A DNA stretch of 33,119 nucleotides. Source: a virus. The stretch's first letter is position 1; each line of letters starts with the position of its first letter. The DNA is taken from IMG/VR virus record IMGVR_UViG_3300042564_002717, positions 1 to 33,119 of that record. One strand, written 5' to 3'. Positions 1 through 7,995 of the stretch are shown one piece after another. The translations under genes were made by a program, and so were the position numbers. The notes beneath the pieces are model-generated. The model was not told the DNA's origin, did not search any database, and saw nothing but the letters and a program-made list of their open reading frames with translations.

Positions 1-127
1 GCAATCGTCCGCGGCCACGCTTACTCTAACGACGCGGAAGTTACTCTAACTATTGACGCCGCTAACTCGAGTCCTCGAATCGACTCTGTGGTTCTTCGAC
101 TCAATCCAACGACTAACTCGATTACTC
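1..127. repeat. Terminal direct repeat, left copy (127 bp)
   Basis: Bases 1-127 are identical to bases 32993-33119. An exact end-to-end overlap of this length is what a k-mer assembler leaves when it walks once round a circular or circularly permuted genome; 127 is a common maximum k-mer size. The reading frame of the tail gene passes through the join without interruption, which supports true circularity. A genuine short terminal repeat of the virion DNA is a less likely alternative. Confidence 0.95.
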
Positions 128-570
128 TGGCAATCGTGAAGGGAACCGCGGCTTCGTCTCCGTCTGCTCCTTCACTTACTCAGAGCGACATCGACACTTT
201 CGAGTTACTTCTGGCGCAAGTTGCGGTGGGAGCAAGCGTAACGACTATTTCGGCCGGTAACGTTACCGATTCTCGTTCTTTTATTGGAACGCAGTTCGGA
301 CGCTGGACCACTTCGACTCGACCTTCTTCTCCGGTAGTTGGAACGGCTGGCTTCAACACCACCGCGTCGTCTCCGGAATTCTGGAACGGCACTTCCTGGG
401 TATCCTTCAACGCTGGAATTCTTGCCGCAAACATAAGCGCAACTGAACAGGCAAGCCTTACCGCTGGCAAGATTCGCGCCGGTGGAACTTCTTCGGGAAC
501 GGCGACGACGATCTTCGTTCAGAGTGGAACGCCAACCGCTAACGCGACCGGCGATCTCTGGTTCTGGTAA
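1..570 (+). CDS. Minor tail protein, C-terminal part (gene begins at 32825 across the circle join)
   Basis: The frame is open from base 1 and continues in frame from the ATG at 32825 once the 127-bp overlap is collapsed, giving one protein of about 245 residues. The N-terminal part (about residues 1-110) resembles the conserved head domain found in many actinophage baseplate or minor tail proteins, with a GYAIVRGHAY-like stretch. The rest is rich in Ser, Thr, Ala and Gly, and near its end has a FWNGTSW segment similar to the WDGS repeats of the next protein. It is probably a tail-tip or fibre component that forms beta structure outside the virion core. The product name rests on composition and position downstream of the tape measure and distal tail genes, not on a recognised catalytic motif. 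Confidence 0.75.
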   Translation, partial: AIVRGHAYSNDAEVTLTIDAANSSPRIDSVVLRLNPTTNSITLAIVKGTAASSPSAPSLTQSDIDTFELLLAQVAVGASVTTISAGNVTDSRSFIGTQFGRWTTSTRPSSPVVGTAGFNTTASSPEFWNGTSWVSFNAGILAANISATEQASLTAGKIRAGGTSSGTATTIFVQSGTPTANATGDLWFW

Positions 571-581
571 GAGGCTAAGTT

Positions 582-1670
582 ATGGCTTCCGGCTCAATTC
601 AGATGAACGGAACGGCAGACTTCACGCTGACGTTGACCGTTACAGAGACCGCAACTAACGCGGCCGCTAATACTTCGGATGTTTCTTATTCGCTTGTTAT
701 CAACCCTCCTGGCACTTGGGAGGCTTATAACCTAACTTCTTCTAATCAGAGTTACTCAATTACGATCAACGGCTCCGTCGTTGCTTCGGGCGGTTTTACG
801 TATGACTTCAGAAGTCCGAACAATAACACCAATAAAACCGTAAAGTCCGGAACCGTTTCAGGTATCGCTCACACCGCGGACGGCTCTAAAACTATCGCCG
901 CTTTCGCAAGCGCAAACACCGCAAACTCTGGAATTGGCGACGGAACTATTGCTTCCTTCAATACAATTCTGACTGACTTCGTTCGCTTGCCTTCCGCTCC
1001 AGCCGCTCCTAGTCTTTCGCGAGCTAGCGACGGCGTAACTCTAACAATTACTTCGGCAGTAGCAGACTCACCGGTTACGGTAACGGACTATAACTTCCGC
1101 GTCTCAACGGATGGCTCTTCGTGGTCCGCGGACCTGGCTATGGGAAGCGACCGGACGGAAACGTTCGACGGAACTCCCACTTCCGGTTATTACGTAGCCA
1201 CTCGCGCTTATTCGTCCGAAGGTTGGGGACCTTATTCCGCTTCGGCGTTTATTGCTGGCCTTCCTTCGGCTCCGGCTTCGATTAGCGCCGTTCGTTCAGG
1301 GCGAGACGTCTTAGTAGTTACCGGTGGTTCCGCTTCAAATGGTGGCGCAACCATTACCGATTATCAGGTGCAATACTCAACGAACGCCGGTTCTAGTTGG
1401 TCGACCGCGGTTTCGCTTCTATCTGGCTCCTATAACTTTACGAGCCTAACTCCGGCGCTTACTTACCTTTTCCGCGTTTATGCCGTCAACTCAATCGGCA
1501 ACTCTGCCGCGACTACTTCGGGAGCGGTTTTCGTTCCGGCCGGCGGCAAGCGCTGGGACGGTTCGGCTTTTACCGCGACTTCGACCGTAAAACGTTGGGA
1601 CGGTTCAACCTGGGCGGACGTCCTAAACGCTAAACGCTGGAACGGTTCGGCTTGGGAGGACTTGTCGTAA
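582..1670 (+). CDS. Minor tail protein with fibronectin type III-like domains
   Basis: This is a 362-residue protein. Residues 1-135 form a Ser/Thr/Asn-rich beta domain. Two fibronectin type III-like domains follow: roughly 138-225 (starting PSAPAAPSLS) and 226-318 (starting PSAPASISAV, with DYQVQYSTNAGSSW and LTYLFRVYAVNSIG as typical strands). The C-terminus carries three RW(D/N)GS repeats. Fn3 domains are common on siphovirus tail tips and are thought to give weak adhesion to host surface sugars. The ATG at 582 lies 12 bases after the stop of the upstream tail gene. The gene ends in TAATG, coupling it to the lysis cassette. Confidence 0.8.
   Translation: MASGSIQMNGTADFTLTLTVTETATNAAANTSDVSYSLVINPPGTWEAYNLTSSNQSYSITINGSVVASGGFTYDFRSPNNNTNKTVKSGTVSGIAHTADGSKTIAAFASANTANSGIGDGTIASFNTILTDFVRLPSAPAAPSLSRASDGVTLTITSAVADSPVTVTDYNFRVSTDGSSWSADLAMGSDRTETFDGTPTSGYYVATRAYSSEGWGPYSASAFIAGLPSAPASISAVRSGRDVLVVTGGSASNGGATITDYQVQYSTNAGSSWSTAVSLLSGSYNFTSLTPALTYLFRVYAVNSIGNSAATTSGAVFVPAGGKRWDGSAFTATSTVKRWDGSTWADVLNAKRWNGSAWEDLS
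1548..1655 (+). repeat. Three 42-nt-period repeats encoding RW(D/N)GS
   Basis: Three 24-base cores at 1548-1571, 1590-1613 and 1632-1655 are spaced exactly 42 bases apart. Each encodes K-R-W-(D/N)-G-S followed by two variable residues. They form the C-terminal 40 residues of the Fn3 tail protein. RWDGS-type motifs recur at the ends of phage tail proteins; the constant period suggests internal duplication. Confidence 0.85.
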
Positions 1671-1918
1671 TGGAAGAGCAAATTCTCGAACTCACTCGAC
1701 AGGTAACGATTCTCAACGAACGGCTCCCGAATCACATAGTTTGGACCGAACGTAACGTAAAGGATCACGAAAGCCGCCTTCGCGACTTGGAAAGAACGGT
1801 CCCTAAAGACTTGCGCGAGCAACTTTCGACGCTAAACCAATTCCGCTGGGTAATCCTGGGAATCGCTCTCGCCTCCGGAGGCGTAGGAGCAGCACTAACG
1901 AAACTAATAGGAGGCTAG
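1670..1918 (+). CDS. Coiled-coil protein with C-terminal membrane segment, XhlA/holin-like
   Basis: Starting at the ATG that overlaps the upstream stop (TAATG), the product has 82 residues. Residues 1-52 are strongly charged with heptad-like spacing (a likely coiled coil), and residues about 59-80 form one hydrophobic segment (WVILGIALASGGVGAALTKL). This layout matches XhlA or DUF2746-type proteins, which sit in the inner membrane and help holin and endolysin release the host. It stands first in the lysis cassette, two genes ahead of the endolysin. A longer start at 1652 exists but would run deep into the tail gene. Confidence 0.7.
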   Translation: MEEQILELTRQVTILNERLPNHIVWTERNVKDHESRLRDLERTVPKDLREQLSTLNQFRWVILGIALASGGVGAALTKLIGG

Positions 1919-1921
1919 AAA

Positions 1922-2239
1922 ATGGCAGACAAGAAAAAGAATTCGCCGGCCGTCGAGCTAGTGGAACCGGTCGAGGTTCTCGAAGTCGAATGTTGCGGCA
2001 AGGACGAATGCGAGGCTTGTCCTTTTGACGCTCCAAAACTTGAAGAAGTCGAATCGCCGGAGCCGGTGGTAGAGGCTCCAAAAACCGAAGGTCGCGTCTT
2101 CGCTAAGGAAGGCGACTCTTACGCTTCTATCGCCGCTCTGGTGGCTCCTTCGGGCGTCTCTAAGCACGATTACGCGAAGGTGCTTTTTGAAAAGAACAAG
2201 GGTAAGACTCTCCGCGCCGGAGTCGAGGTAATTCTCTAA
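1922..2239 (+). CDS. Acidic protein with LysM-like C-terminal segment
   Basis: The protein has 105 residues. The N-terminal half is acidic and carries a compact cysteine cluster (CC-x4-C-x2-C) near residues 24-32. The C-terminal 45 residues (GDSYASIAAL ... NKGKTLRAGVEVIL) look like a LysM peptidoglycan-binding fold, although shorter than the classic domain. It lies between the coiled-coil membrane protein and the endolysin and ends in TAATG, so it is translated with the endolysin. It may aid lysis or bind the wall. The cysteine cluster has no role I recognise. Confidence 0.6.
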   Translation: MADKKKNSPAVELVEPVEVLEVECCGKDECEACPFDAPKLEEVESPEPVVEAPKTEGRVFAKEGDSYASIAALVAPSGVSKHDYAKVLFEKNKGKTLRAGVEVIL

Positions 2240-3027
2240 TGGCTAACTATCAGTGGCCGGTTGACGGAAAACCTGGCAAGGCGTGGAAAGTAACTTCTCC
2301 GTTCGGTTGGCGAGTTCACCCGATCAAGAAAACAAAGAAACACCATAACGGAGTCGACATTTGGCAAGGCAAGGAGCCGACTTACCTAGAGGCTTGCTTC
2401 GACGGAAAAGTTATCGCGGTTTCAGAGTCAACGGACCCGAACGGCGCAGGAAATAAAGTCGTCGTTCAGTCCGTCGTAATGGGTAAAAAAATCACGTGGA
2501 CTTACTTTCACATGGTCCATAAGTCAATCAAGGTGAAGAAGGGCCAAAAGATTACCGCCGGAACGGTTATCGGGAAAATGGGTTCGACCGGATTCGCAAC
2601 CGGTAAACACCTTCATTGGGAAATTTGGACCGGACACCGGACCGCGCAGCCGAACATCAATTCCGGAGGGAAAGGTTTTTATAACCCGATCTCTTTTACG
2701 AAGACGGCTATGGAGTGGCAGAAGGAAAACTTGGACGCTTCTAACTCAACTCCGGAGTCTGCTCCGGTTACGGTTATTCCGGCTCACTCACTCGAGGCCG
2801 TAACTCCTCCGGTTATTCCGGCGGCGGTTCCTGCTCCGAAACCAAAACCAACGCTAAAGCTAGGCAGTAAAGGCGGAAGCGTGAAGACTCTTCAGGCCAA
2901 ATTGGGCGTCGTAGCCGACGGCGTTTTTGGTCCGAAGACGAAAGCGGCAGTGGTCGCCTTCCAAAAAAAGAACGGCCTAAGCGCGGACGGTATCGTTACC
3001 GGTTCAACCTGGGCGAAACTCGGCTAA
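2239..3027 (+). CDS. Endolysin: M23 metallopeptidase with peptidoglycan-binding domain
   Basis: This 262-residue enzyme should cut peptide cross-links in host peptidoglycan at the end of infection. Residues 20-135 form the M23/LytM domain, with zinc ligands H36 and D40 (HNGVD), the conserved FH at 90-91 and the H124-L-H126 motif. A Pro/Ala-rich linker (about 170-203) leads to a PG_binding_1 domain (about 205-262) with GVVADGVFGPKT and AVVAFQ. No signal peptide is seen, so exit to the wall would depend on the holin. The ATG overlaps the previous stop in TAATG, and the holin gene follows 27 bases later. Confidence 0.92.
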   Translation: MANYQWPVDGKPGKAWKVTSPFGWRVHPIKKTKKHHNGVDIWQGKEPTYLEACFDGKVIAVSESTDPNGAGNKVVVQSVVMGKKITWTYFHMVHKSIKVKKGQKITAGTVIGKMGSTGFATGKHLHWEIWTGHRTAQPNINSGGKGFYNPISFTKTAMEWQKENLDASNSTPESAPVTVIPAHSLEAVTPPVIPAAVPAPKPKPTLKLGSKGGSVKTLQAKLGVVADGVFGPKTKAAVVAFQKKNGLSADGIVTGSTWAKLG

Positions 3028-3054
3028 CTAAATAAAGACCGCAGAGGAGACAAT

Positions 3055-3282
3055 ATGAAGATTCTGTGGGACGCAATAAAAAGGACCTTCGCTAAAGTTG
3101 GCGTCGAGATCGCGCTTATTATGGCGGCCGGTTCCGTAATGGAAGTGGAAGCCTGGAAGTCCGCGGTTATGGCTGGCCTTGCTGCCGCGATGACCGTTTG
3201 GGCCAAAATGGGCCGCTCCTATTACAAAGACGGCAAACTTACGAAAGAAGAAGTCGACGAGGCTTTTTCGGACGAAGCGTAA
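3055..3282 (+). CDS. Holin
   Basis: The product has 75 residues with two likely membrane helices (about 14-29 and 35-50) and a charged tail ending in a KDGKLTKEEVDEAF stretch, a typical end for r1t-type phage holins. It would form membrane lesions that release the M23 endolysin. A good ribosome site (GAGGAG) stands about 7 bases ahead of the ATG. It is the last gene of the lysis cassette; a strong terminator follows within 15 bases. Confidence 0.8.
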   Translation: MKILWDAIKRTFAKVGVEIALIMAAGSVMEVEAWKSAVMAGLAAAMTVWAKMGRSYYKDGKLTKEEVDEAFSDEA

Positions 3283-3296
3283 CCTTTTTAGAAAGA

Positions 3297-3323
3297 CCCT
3301 CTCCCTTCGGGGGGAGGGTTTTT
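3297..3323 (+). terminator. Rho-independent terminator after the lysis cassette
   Basis: Nine paired bases (CCCTCTCCC with GGGGGAGGG, one G-U pair) close a TTCG tetraloop, followed at once by five T. It ends the tail and lysis transcript and separates it from the promoter downstream. Confidence 0.92.
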
Positions 3324-3361
3324 CGTTACCTAAAAGAAATAAAAAAATTCTTCGTTTAGAG

Positions 3362-3390
3362 TTGCGTTTTGATTCTGGACCGAGTAATAA
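3362..3390 (+). promoter_or_regulatory. Promoter TTGCGT-17-TAATAA with 5'-terminal hairpin
   Basis: A -35 box TTGCGT (3362-3367) and a -10 box TAATAA (3385-3390) are 17 bases apart, just after the terminator and before the small-gene operon at 3434. The predicted start of transcription (about 3397) coincides with a small hairpin CGGC-AGAAA-GCCG (3399-3411). The same -35 box is used by the leftward whiB promoter. Confidence 0.6.
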
Positions 3391-3433
3391 TTAGGTATCG
3401 GCAGAAAGCCGAAGAAAGATGGGAATCTAAGAA

Positions 3434-3640
3434 ATGAAGAGTTACGCAGAAATCGCAGCCGAACTAACCGCCAAGTGGGAAGCCGTCTCTAACGACGCCT
3501 CACTTTCTAAGACGGAGAAGTTCATCAAACACGCAAACCTAAAGGTTACTTACGAAGAGCCTCTAGCCGTCGCAATGATCGCTGAACTAAAAGAGAACTA
3601 CATCTCTTTCGGTAAGGCACTAGAGGCGGTTTCAAAGTGA
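3434..3640 (+). CDS. Hypothetical protein
   Basis: The product has 68 residues, soluble, mostly helical by composition and without cysteines. I recognise no family. It is the first gene after the promoter at 3362-3390 and is coupled to the next gene by a GTGA overlap. First position in a small-gene operon suggests early expression and perhaps a host-takeover role, which is inference only. Confidence 0.7.
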   Translation: MKSYAEIAAELTAKWEAVSNDASLSKTEKFIKHANLKVTYEEPLAVAMIAELKENYISFGKALEAVSK

Positions 3641-3885
3641 TCACTTTCAACGAAAAGCGTTCGCAAGAAATCTGGTCGACCGTTGACGGTGAGACCGTCT
3701 GCGTTAGCGACAAGTGCATGGGTTCAAGACTTGCGAGCGAAATCACGAATAACCCTTCGCTTCGCGCAACCTTCGACGGAAGTTACCGTCTCACTCCTAA
3801 CGAACGACAAGACCTTCGTTTCTTTATTATTGAAGAACTAGGCCAGCAGAAAGTAACCTGCACGTGCGGAAGGGTGGCTCTCTAA
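3637..3885 (+). CDS. Hypothetical protein with C-terminal CTCG motif
   Basis: The protein has 82 residues and a GTG start that overlaps the upstream stop (GTGA). Cysteines occur at about 22, 27, 75 and 77; the last pair is in a CTCG motif that could bind metal with C22 and C27. No known family is evident. The stop overlaps the next ATG (TAATG). It lies in the three-gene operon between the promoter at 3362 and the terminator at 4138-4219. Confidence 0.65.
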   Translation: MITFNEKRSQEIWSTVDGETVCVSDKCMGSRLASEITNNPSLRATFDGSYRLTPNERQDLRFFIIEELGQQKVTCTCGRVAL

Positions 3886-4136
3886 TGCGTCTAACTCGAC
3901 AGGCTCACCAAATCGAAGCAAACCAGCGAATCGTAATCCGCATGGCCGGAGACTATCGCGGAGCCGTCTTCGACGTGGCAGACGTTCGGCCTTTAGAGGA
4001 AGCCGGCAAGCGCTGGATTCTCGCCGCTCCCTTTATGCTCGATCTTGAAGGCCAAAAACCCACCGTCGCTAATTGGCTAGAAGTGGACGACCGCAAACAC
4101 GAAATCGAACTTTTAGGTTCGTGGAAGCGCACATAG
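3885..4136 (+). CDS. Hypothetical protein
   Basis: From the ATG in the TAATG junction the product has 83 residues; an in-frame GTG at 3864 is possible but less likely. It starts with a basic stretch (MRLTRQAHQIEAN) and has a likely small beta-rich fold. No family is recognised. It closes the short operon and is followed two bases later by tandem hairpins. Confidence 0.65.
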   Translation: MRLTRQAHQIEANQRIVIRMAGDYRGAVFDVADVRPLEEAGKRWILAAPFMLDLEGQKPTVANWLEVDDRKHEIELLGSWKRT

Positions 4137-4137
4137 A

Positions 4138-4219
4138 CTTTCCCCTAATAAGCCCCCATCTTTCGGGGGAAAGACGAATCCCCCGAGTTGAGAATACTCC
4201 TCGGGGGATTCACCTTTTT
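4138..4219 (+). terminator. Tandem hairpin terminator
   Basis: The first hairpin pairs CTTTCCCC (4138-4145) with GGGGAAAG (4166-4173). The second is stronger: GAATCCCCCGAG (4176-4187) pairs perfectly over 12 bases with CTCGGGGGATTC (4200-4211) and is followed by a run of five T at 4215-4219. The pair should efficiently stop the short operon at 3434-4136. Confidence 0.88.
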
Positions 4220-4294
4220 AAGTTAGACACGCCGGAACCGGAGTCTCGAGGCTTTTCGCCGCTGCTCAAACTTGCTAACTAGGCTTAGAGCATT

Positions 4295-4546
4295 ATGAAG
4301 GACCAAAACGAAAAACTAAACGCTCTCCTAACCGGTGAGCCGGTTCCGGCTATTGGCTCCTCTTGTAAAGTTGCTCAAATACTCGAGGAACTTGAAGAGC
4401 CTTACCTTTCGGCTCTAACGGCTCTCCTCGCGTCTTCTGCCGCCGAATTGGTGGAGTCTCGCCTTCGGTCCGCCGGTTTTGCGATCAGCGCGACAACTAT
4501 CCGCAAGCACCGCCGCGGCGTCTGCTCTTGTCCGAAAGGAATCTAA
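4295..4546 (+). CDS. Small protein, possible DNA-binding helix-turn-helix
   Basis: The product has 83 residues. Its C-terminal part (SAGFAISATTIRKHRRGVC) looks like the second half of a helix-turn-helix followed by a basic patch, and it ends in C-S-C. Small actinophage proteins with a similar TTIRKHRRG-like ending occur, but I do not know their function. It begins a new gene run after the tandem terminator and lies two bases before the phosphoesterase gene. DNA binding is inferred only from the basic motif. Confidence 0.65.
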   Translation: MKDQNEKLNALLTGEPVPAIGSSCKVAQILEELEEPYLSALTALLASSAAELVESRLRSAGFAISATTIRKHRRGVCSCPKGI

Positions 4547-4548
4547 CT

Positions 4549-5823
4549 ATGCCTAACAAAAAGAAACTCGAGGCCCTGCTCACCGTTGGAACGGAAGGAA
4601 GCGCCGTCGAAGTCGTTCGGCCTCGCATAAAGCACCCAAAAGGCTGGCAACCTGGCCTCTTACTTGGCAAGGAAACCGGCGTCCTTATTACGGAACCGCT
4701 TTCAGAGCAGCCGACCGAGTGGAACGCTATTCTTGCGGAATTGTTACCGGAAGGCTTCAACGTTGACGATTACGAAGTAGAAGGTTCGACCGTTGAAGTG
4801 AGAGCATGGGACGGAAACGTTGGCGGCGGAGAACTAAAACGGTTTTATTATTTCAAAGCTAGAATCCGGCGACGCGGCGGAGCCTTACCCGAAGGCGTCG
4901 ACTTAGACGATCTCATTGCTCTCGCGAAGGCCGCTAAACCTAAAAAGGTGAAGGAGACCGCTAACGAAAGAGTTTACGGATTCCAACTAACGGACTTACA
5001 GGCTGGACAAGCGGACGGCGACGGCGTGGAGGGACTCGTTACTCGCGCTCTGGAAATCCCTAACCTGGCGAAGCGCGATCTTGAAGAATTGACTAAGGCC
5101 GGAACTCCGGCGACTTCGATCTTCATTCCGATTACCGGCGACCTAGTGGAAGGAATTCTAGGCTGGTATGAAATGCAGACTTTCTCCGTCGCTCTGGACC
5201 GCCGGCAGCAGGTAAAACTAGTGCGTCGACTTCTCTCCGAAATCCTTTCCGAAGTGGCTTGCTTAGGCCTTCCGGTTCACGTGGCCGTAGTTCCTGGCAA
5301 TCATGGCGAGAACCGCCATAACGGAAAAGCCTTCACTTCTTTAGGCGATAACGACGACGTGGCAGTAGTTGAACAAATAGCGGAGGCCTTCGCGCTCTCC
5401 GGCAAATTCGGCCACGTAACCTTTTCTTTTCCGGAATCCGAAAGACTTTCTCTAACCGTTGAAGTCTTAGGTTGGATAATTGGCCTAACTCATGGACACG
5501 TCGCGCGCGCCGGAGCTGGCGTCGAGGGAAAAATTCTCGCGTGGTTCAAAAGCATGGCAGCGACTAGAGATCCAATAGGAGACTCCGACGTTCTTTTCAC
5601 CGGACATTATCACCACCCGAGGTTTCAGTCGCTTATCGGTGAGACGTATTGGATTCAAGGCGGCGCTCTATGCGACCGCTCAGCCTGGTTCTCTCAATCG
5701 TTCGGACTTGTTTCGGACCCTTGCCTGATTCGATTCACCATGACGCGCGAGCAGCGGATCGAAAAACTTCTTCCGTATTTCTGGCCGCGCACTCAAGTAT
5801 CAACGAAAAAAATAGGAGCATAA
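4549..5823 (+). CDS. Metallophosphoesterase (calcineurin-like)
   Basis: From the ATG at 4549 (AAAGGA ribosome site 8 bases ahead) the protein has 424 residues. Residues 145-360 hold the metallophosphoesterase motifs in order: TDLQAG (148-153, with Q in place of the usual H), GDLVEG (197-202), GNHGEN (250-255), THGH (314-317) and GHYHH (352-356). Such enzymes use two metal ions to cleave phosphodiesters or phosphomonoesters; phage versions are thought to act on DNA or nucleotides. The first 130 residues are a separate domain I do not recognise. It precedes a sigma-like gene and a methyltransferase gene. The Asp-Leu-Gln variant of motif I may change metal use. Confidence 0.85.
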   Translation: MPNKKKLEALLTVGTEGSAVEVVRPRIKHPKGWQPGLLLGKETGVLITEPLSEQPTEWNAILAELLPEGFNVDDYEVEGSTVEVRAWDGNVGGGELKRFYYFKARIRRRGGALPEGVDLDDLIALAKAAKPKKVKETANERVYGFQLTDLQAGQADGDGVEGLVTRALEIPNLAKRDLEELTKAGTPATSIFIPITGDLVEGILGWYEMQTFSVALDRRQQVKLVRRLLSEILSEVACLGLPVHVAVVPGNHGENRHNGKAFTSLGDNDDVAVVEQIAEAFALSGKFGHVTFSFPESERLSLTVEVLGWIIGLTHGHVARAGAGVEGKILAWFKSMAATRDPIGDSDVLFTGHYHHPRFQSLIGETYWIQGGALCDRSAWFSQSFGLVSDPCLIRFTMTREQRIEKLLPYFWPRTQVSTKKIGA

Positions 5824-5827
5824 TACC

Positions 5828-6421
5828 TTGCTAGAACAGCCTTACTCTCGCGACCTAAAAATTGCCGAAAGAGTAGCCAATAGAATCGGGCCTAAGTGGT
5901 CGAAGGTTTCGACGGAAGACTTGACTTCGCACCTTTACCTCTGGGTCCTAAGTAACACGAAGACGATTACTCGCTGGCGAGAGGACGACGGCGCGGAAGG
6001 AAAACTTTACGTCGCGCTCCGCCGAGAGGCTGGCAAATTTTGCGCTGACGAACACGCAGCAATAGTAAACCGGCCGATTCGCGAAGGTAACTTTTACGAA
6101 GCCGCTTTAGTTGCTCGAGTCCTTCCTTTTATTTTTGAAGATACGCCGGAGAGCCTGGCGGTCGAGAATCCGGTTACAGGGCAGACTTCCGGCTGGGTCG
6201 GAGAGTATGGTCGAGCCGCGGTAATAGTTATGGACGTTCGCTCTGCCTTTTGGGGACTCAATAAAGAAATTCGTCAAGTTCTCGAGTGGCGCTTTCGCGA
6301 CGGACTCAAGTTCGAGGAAATCGGAGAACTAAGAGGAATCACTAAGCAAGGAGCAAAAAAACAAGTCGACCGCGGCGTTTCGAGGCTTGTCGATTCTCTA
6401 GCCGGTGAAGTTCCCTTTTAG
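5828..6421 (+). CDS. Sigma-70-like protein
   Basis: The product has 197 residues and uses a TTG start, with AGGAG about 10 bases upstream. The C-terminal part (about 140-190) matches sigma region 4: LEWRFRDGLKFEEIGELRG followed by ITKQGAKKQVDRGVSRL, a helix-turn-helix that would contact -35 DNA. The N-terminal half has a helical region that could be a degenerate region 2. It may redirect host RNA polymerase to phage promoters, or act as a DNA-binding regulator if region 2 is not functional. The phage also has a WhiB protein, a family known to bind region 4 of the host sigma factor. Confidence 0.78.
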   Translation: MLEQPYSRDLKIAERVANRIGPKWSKVSTEDLTSHLYLWVLSNTKTITRWREDDGAEGKLYVALRREAGKFCADEHAAIVNRPIREGNFYEAALVARVLPFIFEDTPESLAVENPVTGQTSGWVGEYGRAAVIVMDVRSAFWGLNKEIRQVLEWRFRDGLKFEEIGELRGITKQGAKKQVDRGVSRLVDSLAGEVPF

Positions 6422-6447
6422 AATTGCTTAGTTGAGAAGGAGAAACC

Positions 6448-7995
6448 ATGCTTTATAAGAAAACTGAAAACTACACGCTTTTTCAAGGTTCAAACCTTGA
6501 CGTCTTGCCAACTCTGCCGGATAACTCCGTAGACGCTATCGTTACCGATCCGCCTTACGAAATCGGGTTTATGGGTAAAGGTTGGGACTCTTCGGGAATT
6601 GCGTTCAACGTTGAACTCTGGAAAGAGTGTCTTCGAGTCCTAAAACCTGGGGGACACGTTCTCGCCTTCGGAGCGACTCGCACTTTTCACCGTTTAGCGG
6701 TGGCAGTAGAGGACGCCGGTTTTGAAATCCGCGACTCTATCGCGTGGCTTTATGGTTCGGGATTCCCTAAGTCAATGGACGTTTCTAAAGCTATCGACAA
6801 GGGATCCGGCGAAAATAGGGAAAGACAGTTAAGGTTTACTTCGTGGATGCGGTCGACCGGTATCACTTCGGGCCAAATTGACGCAGCAACCGGAACGAGC
6901 ATGGGCGGACACTATCTAACGGACGCGAGCCAGCCGGCAATCGCGACTGCGGACTTGTTCGACTTGCTCCGTCCTCTACTGCCGGAAGTCCCCGAAGAAA
7001 TCGAAAGGCTTGTCGCGGAGAGAACCGGTATCGAGTGGACGGCCTATAAGAACCGTCCGGTTATCGGAGCCAAAATGTCCGGAATTTCAAACAAGGACGA
7101 AGAGAAAAGACACACTATCGGAGCCGGTAAAGCCGTAGCGGTTGAAATTACCGCGGCAGCAACTCCGGAGGCCGAAGAGTGGAAAGGTTGGGGAACCGCT
7201 CTAAAGCCGGCGTTCGAGCCGGTAGTCGTTGGACGCAAGCCTCTAATCGGAACCGTCGCTAGAAATGTTCTTACTTATGGAACCGGAGCCTTGAACATTG
7301 ACGCGACAAGAATCAAAGTCGAAGGAGAAGTCTTCGAGGAGTTTGAGTCGAACGAAGTTCCTCTAATTGAAATCGAATCCGATTCGCAGCCGCTGGAGTT
7401 TACTAAGGAATCCGAAACCCTGGGTCGCTGGCCGTCTAACGTGATCTTCGACGAATTCACCGCCGAAATTCTGGACGAACAATCGGGAGTGACGGTAAGC
7501 AAGGCAGCGAGCCGCGGACTTATGAACTCCGGAAGTTTAGGCGGAATCGCAGACACCGGACCAACCCCGAAACCTGGCACTAACGGAGTTCGAGGGCATG
7601 ACGACTCCGGCGGAGCTAGCCGTTTCTTTTATGTTGCGAAGCCTTCAAGCGCGGACCGTAACGAAGGACTCGACCACTTACCGCTAAGGAAATCAGATAC
7701 TCGCAGCGAGACGGCGGCCGGCCTCTGGTCCAAAATGGAAGCGCCGAAAAGAAACTTTCATCCGACAGTAAAGCCGACCGACCTTTTGCGCTATCTGGTG
7801 AAACTTGTTACCCCTCCGAACGGCGTTGTCCTTGACGTCTTCAACGGTTCAGGATCAACCGGTAAGGCTGCTCTTCTTGAGGGTTTCAAATACATCGGCA
7901 TTGAACTAACGGAGGAATACCTTCCATTAACGGAAGCGCGCCTCGACTTTATAGAATCGAAGCGCGCTAACGAGGAAGCAAATAGTCTTTTTTAG
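6448..7995 (+). CDS. DNA methyltransferase, beta class (N6-adenine or N4-cytosine)
   Basis: This 515-residue enzyme transfers methyl groups from S-adenosylmethionine to DNA. The catalytic motif IV, TDPPYEIGF, is at 33-41. HPTVKP and motif I (DVFNGSGSTGKAA) lie in the C-terminal 80 residues. The order IV-target domain-I defines the beta class. The middle (about 110-390) is a long target-recognition and insert region, larger than usual. No restriction enzyme is adjacent, so it probably protects phage DNA or regulates. A strong GAAGGAG site precedes the ATG. The stop codon overlaps the stop of the convergent whiB gene. Confidence 0.92.
   Translation: MLYKKTENYTLFQGSNLDVLPTLPDNSVDAIVTDPPYEIGFMGKGWDSSGIAFNVELWKECLRVLKPGGHVLAFGATRTFHRLAVAVEDAGFEIRDSIAWLYGSGFPKSMDVSKAIDKGSGENRERQLRFTSWMRSTGITSGQIDAATGTSMGGHYLTDASQPAIATADLFDLLRPLLPEVPEEIERLVAERTGIEWTAYKNRPVIGAKMSGISNKDEEKRHTIGAGKAVAVEITAAATPEAEEWKGWGTALKPAFEPVVVGRKPLIGTVARNVLTYGTGALNIDATRIKVEGEVFEEFESNEVPLIEIESDSQPLEFTKESETLGRWPSNVIFDEFTAEILDEQSGVTVSKAASRGLMNSGSLGGIADTGPTPKPGTNGVRGHDDSGGASRFFYVAKPSSADRNEGLDHLPLRKSDTRSETAAGLWSKMEAPKRNFHPTVKPTDLLRYLVKLVTPPNGVVLDVFNGSGSTGKAALLEGFKYIGIELTEEYLPLTEARLDFIESKRANEEANSLF

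Noticed and set aside
4073-4282. Rightward 69-residue open frame
   Set aside because: It covers the end of the preceding gene and the tandem terminator hairpins, which account for its sequence.
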